Shown: positions 18,552 to 27,943, counted from the stretch's first letter. The stretch is DNA of 64,000 nt from Staphylococcus sp. M0911 (GCF_003491325.1 NZ_CP022881.1:248001-312000), one strand, 5' to 3'. A program made the numbers and translations. The notes: generated by a model from the letters alone, not told the origin.

Positions 18552-18725
18552 GTAAATGATATTCATTATATTAATGATGTATACAACAATAAATCATTTT
18601 TACTCCTTTAATGCCCGTAAAATCAATAGAATGGGTAATAGGATCATATTAATACAATGCATAAATAAACAATTTATTGAATTTATATTTACTATGTTGT
18701 AAGATGTTATCAAGGAGTTGATGAC

Positions 18726-19733
18726 ATGAGCAAGTTTAACTTTGAAGGTAAATGTTTATTAAAATCGACCGATTATTCTAAAGATGAATTGAATTACATC
18801 ATAGATAGGGCACAACAATTAAAAGCAGAAAAGAAAAATAATCAATCACATCAATTATTAACAAATAAAAATATAGCCATTATATTTGAAAAACCATCTA
18901 CACGTACACGAGCAGCCTTTAGTGTTGCGGCCCACGACTTAGGTGTTCAAGTAGATTACTTTGGACAGGGAGAGATTCATTTAGGTAAAAAAGAGAGTAT
19001 ATATGACACGGCAAAAGTTCTAGGAAGTATGTATGATGGTATCGAATTTAGAGGACATGATCATAATGATGTTGAAACACTAGCCCAACATGCAAATGTA
19101 CCTGTCTGGAATGGTTTAACTAATGAATGGCACCCTACTCAAATGTTAGCGGACTTTATGACATTAAAAGAAGAGTGGGGGACGTTAAAAGGTAAGACAT
19201 TAACATATATTGGAGACGCTCGAAATAATGTAGCGAATGACTTGTTAGTTACAGGGGCGTTATTAGGTGTCAATATGAATATTGTGGCACCAGAATCTCG
19301 TTTGCCGGAATCGTCTGTGGTAACAATGGCTAACGATTATGCACAACAAACAGGCGCAACGATTCAAATCAGTAGTGATATTGAAAAGAGCGTTTATCAA
19401 ACGGATGCTATTTATACGGATGTTTGGTTTTCAATGGGAGAACCAACAGATGTTATAGAAGAAAGAGTTAAGGTATTACAACCTTATCAAATCAATATGT
19501 CATTAATTCAAAAGATTCAAAATCCTGATGTGAAAGTACTGCATTGTTTACCAGCTTTCCATAATACACAAACTCAAGTAGGTAAAGAGGTCTACGAAAA
19601 ATATGGATTATCGGAAATGGAGATCACAGATGAGGTCTTTAATAGTCCTTATTCTATAGTTTTTAAACAAGCAGAAAATCGTTTGCATTCTATTAAAGCT
19701 GTAATGGCATTAACTTTAGGTGGCATAAAATAA
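18726..19733 (+). CDS. argF: Ornithine carbamoyltransferase
   Basis: A 335-residue cytosolic enzyme that joins carbamoyl phosphate and ornithine to citrulline (or the reverse in arginine catabolism). Motifs in order: FEKPSTRTRAAF (carbamoyl phosphate), EFRGHDH, WHPTQMLADF, and the ornithine-side HCLPAFH and SMGE loop. The length is standard. No arcA, arcC, arcD or other arg genes are adjacent, so whether it is anabolic (argF) or a displaced catabolic arcB copy cannot be decided; the symbol is provisional. The RBS AAGGAG precedes the ATG at 18726. A small gene follows after 24 bases, probably in the same transcript. Confidence 0.88.
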   Translation: MSKFNFEGKCLLKSTDYSKDELNYIIDRAQQLKAEKKNNQSHQLLTNKNIAIIFEKPSTRTRAAFSVAAHDLGVQVDYFGQGEIHLGKKESIYDTAKVLGSMYDGIEFRGHDHNDVETLAQHANVPVWNGLTNEWHPTQMLADFMTLKEEWGTLKGKTLTYIGDARNNVANDLLVTGALLGVNMNIVAPESRLPESSVVTMANDYAQQTGATIQISSDIEKSVYQTDAIYTDVWFSMGEPTDVIEERVKVLQPYQINMSLIQKIQNPDVKVLHCLPAFHNTQTQVGKEVYEKYGLSEMEITDEVFNSPYSIVFKQAENRLHSIKAVMALTLGGIK

Positions 19734-19757
19734 GAGATTACAAATGAGGTGTTATGC

Positions 19758-19970
19758 ATGATTATAGAAGTCTCTAAAGCATTAAAGTCATTTCTTTATG
19801 ATAACTATGAAATAGAAATAGGCGAAATAGCGAGCAAGCAAATTATTGACCATATTTACCCTATGATAGAAAATGAAATACACGAAGATATGAAAATGGA
19901 AATTCAAAACGAAACTATTAATGATGTTATAGCAAAGTTAGAATCTGAAAAGATAATTAATCAAAAATGA
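19758..19970 (+). CDS. Small acidic conserved protein, DUF2164-like
   Basis: A 70-residue protein starting at the ATG at 19758 behind GAGGTG. It is predicted helical and acidic. The segment FLYDNYEIEIGEIASKQIID resembles the core of DUF2164 proteins (EExGELAAxFLLDF). This is a recollected pattern and not a confirmed match. It follows argF closely. Function unknown. Confidence 0.6.
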   Translation: MIIEVSKALKSFLYDNYEIEIGEIASKQIIDHIYPMIENEIHEDMKMEIQNETINDVIAKLESEKIINQK

Positions 19971-19972
19971 AT

Positions 19973-20097
19973 AAAGAGGTTGAGACAAAAGTGTTTAGGA
20001 TTTGAGCAGAACCTAACGATGAGCAAAATGGTTTTCCCAATTTTGTCGAATCGTGAGCGTTCCTAGAGCACCAAAACTTTGCGTCTCAACCTCTTTT
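19973..20097. repeat. Long hairpin element/bidirectional terminator
   Basis: The ends AAAGAGGTTGAGAC and GTCTCAACCTCTTT are perfect 14-bp complements enclosing about 97 bases with further structure (AAAATGG...CAATTTTGTC). It lies between convergent genes. Staphylococcal genomes carry families of such dispersed intergenic hairpins with GAGGTTGAGAC-like ends. Reading frames through it are not genes. Confidence 0.6.
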
Positions 20098-20105
20098 ATA
20101 TTCTA

Positions 20106-21746
20106 TTATTTATTTTGTGAAGCAAATGCTTTAGCAATATCACTTAATTTAGCTGGCGCGTCTTCAACTGCCATTTTCACTTCAACAAAGTGCATGCAGT
20201 CACCATTTGCATTGATTTTTTCAAATGTTTCTTTTAATTCATGTGATGTATTAACATCATGGACGACTACATTGTCTCCGCCAAATACTGCAGGGAGTGC
20301 TTTGTAATCCCACATGTGAATATCATTATATGGTTCTTTCATACCATGAATTAAACGTTCCACTGTATAACCATCATTGTTAACTACAAATATAATTGGT
20401 TTCAATTGTTGTCTGATCATTGTTGATAACGATTGAACCGTCAGTTGTAAAGAACCATCTCCGATAAGTAAGACATTACGTCTATGTGGTGCAGCGATTT
20501 CTGTACCTAATGTTGCAGGTAATGTGTAACCGATAGACCCCCATAAAGGCTGTCCAATAAAGGTATTGTCTTTATATAAAGCTAAATCATAGGATCCAAA
20601 GAATGAAGAACCTTGTTCAGCAATTAAAATATCATCCAGTTGTAGGAAGTCTTGCATCATTTTGAAATAAGTTGCTTGAGTTAATGGTTCATGATCGATT
20701 TGATAGTTTTCTCCTTGTGGTCGTTGATATTTTGGAAACTCAGATTTGTTTTTATAAGAAATTGTCATTAAGCCATTTAAAAGATGAGGTAGTGCAACTT
20801 GTTCAGTGATTGTTTCATTCATTTTAAAATAGTTATGATTAATCATCACAACATCATCGATATCAAATTCAAATGAGAAACCGGCTGTCGCTGAGTCAGT
20901 CAATTTCGCACCTATATTTAATATGGCATCACTTTGATTAACATAGTTTTTAACATTTTCTTCGGCGATACTGCCATCGAAGATACCAAGATAATGTTCG
21001 TTTTCTTCATTAAAAGCGCCTTTACCAAGAGAAAGTTGTGCGACAGGAATATGAGTTTGATTTACAAATTGTTCTAATTCAGAATGCAAACCAAAGCTAT
21101 TAATTTCATGCCCTGTAATAATCACAGGTTGTTTAGCAGAATGTAATTTATCTTCAATCATTTGAATATAGCGAGATACATCTTGATCATCACGTGTTTC
21201 AGGTTGGAAAGGCTTAGCCACGTCGATTTCAGTCATTGCAACATCGATTGGCAAATGTAAATGAACTGGACGACGTTCGTTGATCGCTGCTTGAATAAGT
21301 CTAGGAATTTCAGTTGTTGCATTTTCTGGCGTAATATATCCTTGCGCAGTTGTTATTGGTTCAAACATTTTTCTATAATCATCAAATGTACCTTCACCTA
21401 AAGAGTGATGAACATATTTTCCAGCTGACTCAACAGCACGAGTGGGTGCACCAGTAATTGCAATGACAGGTACGCGTTCAGCATAGGATCCAGCAATGCC
21501 GTTAACAGCACTCAATTCTCCGACCCCAAACGTAGTAACTAATGCACCTAATCCATTAATTCGAGCATAACCATCGGCGGCATAGCTCGCATTTAATTCG
21601 TTAGTATTACCAATCCACTCTACTTGGTCATGAGAAATAATATCGTCTAAAAAGGCTAAATTGAAATCACCAGGGACACCGAATATTTTATCTACCTCTG
21701 CAGCATTAACTGCATCCATTAAATATTGTCCTACACGTTGTTTCAT
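20106..21746 (-). CDS. ipdC: Thiamine-diphosphate 2-keto-acid (indolepyruvate/pyruvate) decarboxylase
   Basis: A 546-residue enzyme of the pyruvate/indolepyruvate decarboxylase family. The N-terminal PYR domain includes FGVPGDFNLAFLDDI with the catalytic Glu of GNTNELNASYAADGYAR. A central domain follows, then a C-terminal PP domain with the TPP-magnesium motif GDGSLQLTVQ...NNDGYTVERLIHG. The HH pair in KYVHHSLG is typical of decarboxylases. It decarboxylates branched or aromatic 2-keto acids or pyruvate to aldehydes; the substrate cannot be read from sequence. The start at 21746 follows AAGGTGG. It is divergent from a MarR-type gene. S. aureus has a homologue annotated ipdC. Confidence 0.85.
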   Translation of the reverse strand: MKQRVGQYLMDAVNAAEVDKIFGVPGDFNLAFLDDIISHDQVEWIGNTNELNASYAADGYARINGLGALVTTFGVGELSAVNGIAGSYAERVPVIAITGAPTRAVESAGKYVHHSLGEGTFDDYRKMFEPITTAQGYITPENATTEIPRLIQAAINERRPVHLHLPIDVAMTEIDVAKPFQPETRDDQDVSRYIQMIEDKLHSAKQPVIITGHEINSFGLHSELEQFVNQTHIPVAQLSLGKGAFNEENEHYLGIFDGSIAEENVKNYVNQSDAILNIGAKLTDSATAGFSFEFDIDDVVMINHNYFKMNETITEQVALPHLLNGLMTISYKNKSEFPKYQRPQGENYQIDHEPLTQATYFKMMQDFLQLDDILIAEQGSSFFGSYDLALYKDNTFIGQPLWGSIGYTLPATLGTEIAAPHRRNVLLIGDGSLQLTVQSLSTMIRQQLKPIIFVVNNDGYTVERLIHGMKEPYNDIHMWDYKALPAVFGGDNVVVHDVNTSHELKETFEKINANGDCMHFVEVKMAVEDAPAKLSDIAKAFASQNK

Positions 21747-21813
21747 TATGCATACCACCTTTGTTTATGTATTTGCATTTTACAATTAAAAGATAACTTT
21801 TTGTGGAAATAAA

Positions 21814-21828
21814 GTCAATCAACTTGAC
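21814..21828. promoter_or_regulatory. Candidate MarR operator between ipdC and marR-type gene
   Basis: GTCAA-TCAAC-TTGAC, 5-bp arms around 5 bases, midway in the 162-base divergent intergenic region. MarR regulators often bind short inverted repeats here. Inference from position. Confidence 0.35.
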
Positions 21829-21908
21829 CTTTTGGAAAAGTTTAGCATGACTAAAATAGGAAACTTTATTATAATGAACCTTAAATATTAGAAAAGGAAA
21901 GAAAGTAC

Positions 21909-22358
21909 ATGTCGACAAATAAAAATGATTATGAACATATGTTATTTTACTTTGCTTATAAAACCTTTGTTACGACAGCGGATGACATTATCGAACAATA
22001 CGGTATGAGTCGCCAACATCACCGTTTCTTATTTTTTATCAATAAATTACCGGGAATTACGATAAAAGAGTTACTTCAAACATTGGAAATATCAAAGCAA
22101 GGTTCTCATGCCACACTGAGAACATTAAAAGAAAAAGAGCTTATTATAGAGCAAATATCCGAACAAGATCGTCGTGTTAAACAGCTATTTGCTACAGAAA
22201 AAGGTAATGCGTTAATTAATGAGCTCAATTACGCACAAGATCATCTATTACAAACGATTCAACAAAAAGTAGGAAACAATTGGTACGATATCATGGAAGC
22301 GTTAGCCAACCAAAGAGATGGCTTCAAACATATTGAACATTTAAAAAGGCAAGATTAA
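21909..22358 (+). CDS. MarR-family transcriptional regulator
   Basis: A 149-residue winged-helix regulator. Recognition helix ISKQGSHATLRTLKEKEL is followed by the wing with EQDRRVKQLFATEKG, the MarR signature (D-x-R-R/K...T-x-x-G). It is transcribed divergently from ipdC and probably controls it and itself. It starts at ATG 21909 behind AAAGGAAAG. No cysteine is seen in a redox-sensing position near the N-terminus. Effector unknown. Confidence 0.88.
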   Translation: MSTNKNDYEHMLFYFAYKTFVTTADDIIEQYGMSRQHHRFLFFINKLPGITIKELLQTLEISKQGSHATLRTLKEKELIIEQISEQDRRVKQLFATEKGNALINELNYAQDHLLQTIQQKVGNNWYDIMEALANQRDGFKHIEHLKRQD

Positions 22359-22373
22359 CTTATACTTTTACTA

Positions 22374-22411
22374 ATTTTCCCTGTTGCATATGATGCAATA
22401 GGGGATTTTTA
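22374..22411 (+). terminator. Rho-independent terminator after MarR-type gene
   Basis: CCCTGTTGCAT pairs with ATGCAATAGGG (one mismatch), followed by T5. Confidence 0.8.
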
Positions 22412-22594
22412 TGAAATGTAATGAGAAAGTCTAAATGTTAAGTAATAATGTTGGGAATATTAACATCATACATACTCTTTTTTAAATTTTTGTTAATAAT
22501 GTAATAAATAGTTGTTATATTAAATAAAATTATTGCTATTTACAATGGATAAGTTAACATAGGATAAAAGCATTTTATTTTAAGGAGTTTATGA

Positions 22595-24059
22595 ATGAAA
22601 AGATATGTAACTAAAAAAAGCTAAACCAATTGTTAAAATTACGTTAGGTTTAATCACTGCGTCAATTAGTTTAGGAACAATAAGTGTCGTGACTCAACAA
22701 GCCACTGCCCATGCTTCTACTTTACAAACGACTTACAACCATACGAGTGCTCAAAATCAAACACGAACATCATCAACAACACCTCATATATCCCAGTCTA
22801 AGAAAGCTGTGAAACGTGTCACAACAACAGTTAAGGCGCCAACTACAGTGAAAACGACGACTAAAGTAGCAGCTATTAAGCAACCAACTCAAACAGTCAA
22901 AGCGGTATCTGTTTCAGCTCCTAAAACAAATCAAACATCTACGATTAAAACAAGCACGAGTCATACACAAAAACCAACATCAGCAAAAGCACCTACGTCT
23001 ATACATCCTAAAAGTGGAACAACAAGTACGAAATCCTCAACAAACCATGCGACAACAAAATCACCTATAACAAAGCCAACAGTATCAAAGACATCAACAA
23101 CGAAACCAACAAATACGACACAACATACAACTACAACACCATCAAAATCAACAACGTCAACGAAAACATCTACAACGACGCGTCCACCGAGCCAGAAATC
23201 GAAGACGGTATCCAAGACATCAACAAGTACTGCCAAAGCACCTACGACATCTACATCACGATCAAGTACTAAACCGTCAACGACGACTGTTTCATCAACG
23301 AAACCAGTAACATCGACAACATCAACTACAACACCAAAAAGCGCAAATTCGAAAGAAACTACAATACCTGCGATAGGTACAAATACGGATGTTAAACCTA
23401 TCAAACCGATTGAAAGTGCACACAAAGATTATTACACTTCAATGACCCAACTTGAACGAGAAACTAAAGAAGGCATAGATTGGAAGAAAGAAACCCGTGA
23501 CCAAGGTAGTCAAGTTCTGATAGTAGCACCTCATGGAGGTAATATAGAACAAGGTACGTCTGAGTTAACAAAGTTACTTGCACAACAAGGTGGTTATGAT
23601 TATTTTTCTTTTGAAGCTATAAGACCATCTAATAATACACAATTGCATGTGACGTCGACACATTATGATGATCCAACTTTACATCAAATGGTTGAAGGAC
23701 GATCGGCTACCATTTCCATACATGGAGCTAAAGGAGACGACCCAATTGTATTCTTAGGCGGCGCTAAGTCTGACCTAAGAGATGAGATTCAATCACAATT
23801 GGAAAGTAGAGGTTTTACTGTACAAGTTCCACCTGAATATTTAGGCGGATTAAATGAGAATAATTTCATTAATAAAAATGAAAATAGTACTGGCGTGCAA
23901 TTAGAGTTAACGACCTCATTACGAAAAGCGTTATTTAATAATCAAGATATGAGTACATCATCACGAAAAAATGAAGATAATTGGTCGCCGTTAATGTATC
24001 AATTTGCAGATGCTTTGCATATGGCAATATCTAAAACTACGGATACATCAACACATTAA
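22595..24059 (+). pseudogene. Secreted poly-gamma-glutamate hydrolase-like (PghP family) protein, frameshifted in the signal peptide
   Basis: From ATG 22595 (RBS TAAGGAG) the frame reads MKRYVTKKS and then stops. Removing one A from the A7 run at 22613-22619 joins it to a proper signal peptide (KPIVKITLGLITASISLG, cleavage near ATAHAS) and to the long frame ending at 24059. After the signal come about 200 residues of T/S/K/P-rich stalk, then the catalytic region: VLIVAPHGGNIEQGTSEL, ATISIHGAKGDD and FLGGAKSDLRDEI. These are the Zn-binding motifs of gamma-PGA hydrolases of the PghP/YmaC type. There is no sortase motif, so the intact protein would be secreted. As read, the gene lacks a continuous start. 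The lesion may be real decay, slippage-based switching or a sequencing error. Confidence 0.75.
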
Positions 24060-24237
24060 AATCAACGTGTTGAGTGTATTGAAAAAAGAATGTTGGCGAT
24101 ATATATTAAATTTAATTTATGTTTTTTCAATCCATTGATAATAAGGTTTTTAAAATTGTTGAAAAAAAGTGTATAATTATGTCATAAGAATTTCAAAGCG
24201 ATAGTTGAAATGAATAATCGAAAAAGGAGTTTTTATG

Positions 24238-24339
24238 ATGAAAAAATTCGCTATATTATTAACTTTAGTCGGTGCAGGCTACTATGCATTTAAAAAGTAT
24301 CAAAACCATGTAAACCAAGCACCTAATATTGAATATTAA
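24238..24339 (+). CDS. Small single-helix membrane protein (33 aa)
   Basis: RBS AAAAGGAG followed by tandem ATGs; the second (24238) has the better spacing. The product is a short hydrophobic helix ([20 protein letters not shown]) with a polar tail, [11 protein letters not shown]. It is bounded by a promoter-like region and a strong terminator, so it appears to be its own transcription unit. Function unknown. Confidence 0.6.
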   Translation: MKKFAILLTLVGAGYYAFKKYQNHVNQAPNIEY

Positions 24340-24370
24340 TATGTATCATGAATAAATAGATGCATACATT

Positions 24371-24411
24371 AAAATAAACCGAGATGAGTCACGCTCATCT
24401 CGGTTTATTTA
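24371..24411. terminator. Bidirectional terminator
   Basis: AAATAAACCGAGATGAG and its exact complement around a 5-base loop, with flanking A and T runs. It separates the 33-aa gene from the convergent alkaline phosphatase gene. Confidence 0.9.
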
Positions 24412-24421
24412 ATATCAAAGC

Positions 24422-25876
24422 TTATTTTACGTCATTAGCAAAGAAATCAAAGATGTTTTTCGCACTATCTGTATTTTCTTTATTTCCTTTGAATTGATTA
24501 GATCCAGGACCATAGGCATACGTATTTACATCTTCACCAGTATGACCGTAAGTAGTCCAACCTGTATGAGATGCATCATTAATAGGTTTTTGAATTGCAT
24601 CTTGAAGACGTGTCGTTTGTTCTACAACTTTTGGATCTTTTTCATCTTTGCCTGATTTTGTTAATTTCTTCAGCTTTTTAGCTTCTTTTTTAACTTTATC
24701 AAGTTGTTCTTTAGGGAAGTCAATGCCATAGCCATCATTGATTACTTTTTCAGGATCTTTACCAGCAGCAATTTCTTTTGTCATATACATACCAGAATGT
24801 TTCATTTGATGAATTGATTGAGGATTCCATTTGTAATCTTTACCTTTACCGATGGTCATACCACCTGTAGAATGATCTGCTGTTGCTACAACAAGTGTAT
24901 CTTTATGTTGTTTAGCATAGTTAATCGCGTTTGAGAAAGCTTTATCAAACCCTTGCATTTCAGACATTACACCCGTAACATCATTTGGATGTGCAGCTTT
25001 GTCGATAGACGCACCTTCTACCATTAAGAAGAATCCTTTATCGTTCTTTTCAAGTTTACTTAAAGCGCTGTTTTCCATATCTACTAATAATGGGTTACTT
25101 TCTGGTGCATCAATTTGAAGTGGCATATCTTTCTCAGAGAATAAACCTAACACCTGATTGCTCTTTGATTGATTCAGTTCATTTTTATTAGAAACCACAT
25201 CGTAACCATCTTTTTTGAATTTTTGATCTAAATTCCCATTTTCTTTGCCAAAATATTTAGAACCGCCACCTAAAATGACATCTACTTTATGTTTGCCGTT
25301 AATTTTATCGTTATAAAATTGTTTCGCAATTTCATCTTTTTTATCACGAGAATCAACATGAGATGCATAAGCTGCAGGGGTTGCATCAGTGATTTCTGCT
25401 GTAGATACAAGGCCCGTAGATTTACCTTTTTCTTTTGCACTTTCTAATACAGTTTTCACATTATTTTTATTAGCATCGACACCAATGGCACCATTGTATG
25501 TTTTATGACCTGAACTAAACGCTGTAGCACCTGCCGCAGAATCTGTCACGTTTTCTTTAGGGTCATTAGGATAAGTACGGTTAGTACCCTTTAAATATTT
25601 ATCAAATGTAGTGGGTTTCATCGATTTAGCTGAGGGATCGTTTTGATAATAACGATACGCAGTGTTAAATGAAGGACCCATTCCATCGCCAACTAAGAAA
25701 ATGACATTTTTAGGGTTTTTAGTATTACCGAAAGCAATAGCATCATCATTACTTTGTTTTTTGTCGTCCTCTGTATTTGTCCCAGAAGCTAAAGATACAT
25801 TCGTACTACTTAATAATGTTGCAGCAATGATACTACCTGACAATAAGTATTTAGTATATTGATTAAATGATTTCAT
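24422..25876 (-). CDS. phoB: Secreted alkaline phosphatase
   Basis: A 484-residue enzyme with a signal peptide (1-31). The metal site starts at NVIFLVGDGMG, and the catalytic nucleophile Ser lies in VTDSAAGATAFSSG. Further ligands are in STAEITDATPAAYASH, ASIDKAAHPND and VATADHSTGG, and the last metal ligand His in GHTGEDV. It releases phosphate from esters outside the membrane and is normally induced by phosphate starvation through PhoPR. I did not find a convincing Pho box in the 250-base upstream region. It is monocistronic and close to S. aureus PhoB in size. Confidence 0.92.
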   Translation of the reverse strand: MKSFNQYTKYLLSGSIIAATLLSSTNVSLASGTNTEDDKKQSNDDAIAFGNTKNPKNVIFLVGDGMGPSFNTAYRYYQNDPSAKSMKPTTFDKYLKGTNRTYPNDPKENVTDSAAGATAFSSGHKTYNGAIGVDANKNNVKTVLESAKEKGKSTGLVSTAEITDATPAAYASHVDSRDKKDEIAKQFYNDKINGKHKVDVILGGGSKYFGKENGNLDQKFKKDGYDVVSNKNELNQSKSNQVLGLFSEKDMPLQIDAPESNPLLVDMENSALSKLEKNDKGFFLMVEGASIDKAAHPNDVTGVMSEMQGFDKAFSNAINYAKQHKDTLVVATADHSTGGMTIGKGKDYKWNPQSIHQMKHSGMYMTKEIAAGKDPEKVINDGYGIDFPKEQLDKVKKEAKKLKKLTKSGKDEKDPKVVEQTTRLQDAIQKPINDASHTGWTTYGHTGEDVNTYAYGPGSNQFKGNKENTDSAKNIFDFFANDVK

Positions 25877-26130
25877 TTAAAAAGCCCCCTAATATATGTA
25901 TGAACGTATTACAATTTAAGTATAAGCAAGGCATTTTGATTAAATATGTGGTTCTTGTAAATAGATTGTAAACATGGGTAAAAGGGGATTTTATGAACGG
26001 ATGATTCATAACAAATGTACTTTTAATAATAAACATGTAAAATAGATATTAAATAGAGTATAGCAAGAGAGAAATTGGAAGCCATTTTGACACCATGGAA
26101 ACTCATGCTTAAAATAAACGAGGTGAAAAA

Positions 26131-26289
26131 ATGATATTTGTTATGTTATCTCCGTTATTCATCATAGGTTTTATTGCATTAAGTATTTATGAAGAAAAAA
26201 GAAGAAAGAAGAATGAAGCTGCTAAAAAAGCATCAAATGATACTCAAACTGATTCAAATCAATCACAACATCAAGATAAATCTATGTAA
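26131..26289 (+). CDS. Small membrane protein (52 aa) upstream of the two-component genes
   Basis: ATG at 26131 behind GAGGTG. A single N-terminal helix (IFVMLSPLFIIGFIALSIY) is followed by a basic EEKRRKKNEAAKK stretch and a polar tail. It ends 21 bases before the response-regulator start, so it may be cotranscribed with the sensing system. No family recognised. Confidence 0.65.
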   Translation: MIFVMLSPLFIIGFIALSIYEEKRRKKNEAAKKASNDTQTDSNQSQHQDKSM

Positions 26290-26310
26290 CGCAACGAAAG
26301 GTGTATCTCA

Positions 26311-26976
26311 ATGAAGATTTTGATAGTAGAAGATGACTTAGTCATTGCAGAAAGTTTAGCAAATGAACTTAAGAATTGGAACTATGACGTTAAGTTGGCA
26401 AAACAGTTTTCTCATATTTTAGATGATTTCAAAAGCTATCTACCTGACTTAGTACTACTAGATATTAATTTACCTACTTTAAATGGATTCCATTGGTGCC
26501 AAGAAATTAGAAAAATATCAAACGTACCTATTATATTTATCAGTTCACGGACGGATAATATGGATCAAATTATGGCGATTCAAATGGGTGGCGATGATTT
26601 TATTGAGAAACCATTCAATTTATCATTAACAGTTGCAAAAGTACAAGCTTTATTACGACGAACTTATGATTTAGCTGTATCCAATAACGAATTAAATGTT
26701 AAAGGATGTCAACTGATTGCTGATGAGGCAAAGTTAATGTTCCAAGGTGAGGTGACACAACTGTCTTTAACGGAACTTCAAATCATTAAACTGTTGTTTC
26801 AAAATGAAGGGAAATTTGTGAATCGAACAGCTCTGATTGAAAAATGTTGGGAATCAGAAAATTATATTGATGATAATACTTTGGCAGTGAACATGACTCG
26901 ATTACGAAAAAAATTAAATCAAATTGGCTTAACAGATTTTATTGAAACGAAGAAAAATGTGGGTTATAGGGTGTAA
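26311..26976 (+). CDS. braR: OmpR-family response regulator of a Bce/Bra-type peptide-sensing system
   Basis: A 221-residue protein: receiver domain with phospho-acceptor D51 (VLLDINLP) and acidic pocket VEDD, then a winged-helix DNA-binding domain ending IETKKNVGYRV. It sits 5 bases before an intramembrane-sensing kinase and upstream of an ABC transporter, the arrangement of BceRS/BraRS (NsaRS) systems. These activate bacitracin- and nisin-resistance transporters. Symbol by similarity to the S. aureus system. Confidence 0.88.
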   Translation: MKILIVEDDLVIAESLANELKNWNYDVKLAKQFSHILDDFKSYLPDLVLLDINLPTLNGFHWCQEIRKISNVPIIFISSRTDNMDQIMAIQMGGDDFIEKPFNLSLTVAKVQALLRRTYDLAVSNNELNVKGCQLIADEAKLMFQGEVTQLSLTELQIIKLLFQNEGKFVNRTALIEKCWESENYIDDNTLAVNMTRLRKKLNQIGLTDFIETKKNVGYRV

Positions 26977-26981
26977 ATAAG

Positions 26982-27878
26982 ATGTTACTAACGTTTATTA
27001 AATCAATTAAAAATGAAATAGCGATTGTTACTTTCATATCCTTACTATTTGTACTCATTTTCTTCGTTTTTTCACTCCCTAAAAGTGCGTTAATACTAGG
27101 TGTAGCAATCATTTTATTTATTATGTGTATTTATTGGTGGATCAGTTATTTAGGTTTTCAAAAAGAAGAAAGACTTAAAGAAAAAGTAGTGTCACTCGAA
27201 GAAGAACTATTTGAAATGAAAAACAAGCAAATTGAATATCGTAAAGATGTTGAAAGTTATTTCTTAACCTGGGTACATCAAATCAAAACGCCTATCACTG
27301 CATCGCAACTATTACTAGAGCGTAATGAACCTAATGTTGTCAATCAAGTGAGACAAGAAATTGTACAAATTGATAATTATACCCGCTTAGCACTCAGTTA
27401 TTTAAAACTACTTAATGAAGCGTCTGATATGACAATCACCGAGGTGACTATAGATGATTTAATTAAACCCTTAATCATGAAATATCGTATTCACTTTATA
27501 GAACAACACACTAAAATTCATTACCAATCTATTGATAATAGCGTCTTAACAGATGCACAATGGACTTCAATATTGATAGAACAGATACTAAATAACGCAT
27601 TAAAGTATGCACGTGGAAAAGATATATGGATTGACTTTGATTCAACTTCTCAACAATTATGTATTAAAGATAACGGTATTGGTATTAGCCAAGCAGACTT
27701 GCCGAAAATCTTTGACAAAGGATATTCTGGTTACAATGGTAGCCTCAATGACTCCTCAAGTGGCATTGGATTGTTTATCGTTAAACATATTGCGCAACAT
27801 CTGAATTTAAATGTTGAAGTGACATCAGAATTGAATAAAGGCACACAATTTACAATTAGCTTTCCAATGCAAAGCTAA
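26982..27878 (+). CDS. braS: Intramembrane-sensing histidine kinase, BraS/NsaS type
   Basis: A 298-residue kinase with two N-terminal helices (about 12-31 and 35-55) and almost no extracellular loop, typical of kinases that sense through their partner ABC transporter. The phospho-acceptor is H99 in FLTWVHQIKTPITAS. ATP-binding boxes follow: N (EQILNNALKYA), G1 (IKDNGIGIS) and G2 (SSGIGLFIVKHI). It overlaps functionally with the adjacent regulator and shares its transcript. Because the partner permease gene downstream is frameshifted, signalling may be impaired unless another Vra/Bra-like transporter exists elsewhere. Confidence 0.88.
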   Translation: MLLTFIKSIKNEIAIVTFISLLFVLIFFVFSLPKSALILGVAIILFIMCIYWWISYLGFQKEERLKEKVVSLEEELFEMKNKQIEYRKDVESYFLTWVHQIKTPITASQLLLERNEPNVVNQVRQEIVQIDNYTRLALSYLKLLNEASDMTITEVTIDDLIKPLIMKYRIHFIEQHTKIHYQSIDNSVLTDAQWTSILIEQILNNALKYARGKDIWIDFDSTSQQLCIKDNGIGISQADLPKIFDKGYSGYNGSLNDSSSGIGLFIVKHIAQHLNLNVEVTSELNKGTQFTISFPMQS

Positions 27879-27887
27879 CTTTCAAAA

Positions 27888-27916
27888 TTGTAAGATGGCC
27901 AACAAGATTTGTAAGA
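27888..27916 (+). promoter_or_regulatory. Direct repeats TTGTAAGA, candidate regulator site before the ABC genes
   Basis: TTGTAAGA occurs at 27888-27895 and 27909-27916, 21 bases apart (two helical turns), just upstream of the transporter genes. Response regulators of this class bind tandem or inverted repeats there. The stretch overlaps a terminator stem. Confidence 0.35.
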
Positions 27917-27943
27917 AATTATAAATGTTGTTGGTCCTTTTTT
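27897..27943 (+). terminator. Terminator between kinase and ABC genes
   Basis: CCAACAA pairs with TTGTTGG across a 28-base loop, followed by T6 after CC. It separates the regulator and transporter transcripts. Confidence 0.55.

Noticed and set aside
20053..20307. 84-codon plus-strand open frame
   Set aside because: It begins inside the long hairpin element and runs antisense to the end of ipdC; no RBS.
22961..23425. 154-codon minus-strand open frame rich in V, D and F
   Set aside because: It mirrors the T/S/K-rich stalk of the PGA-hydrolase-like gene; no RBS or recognisable domain.
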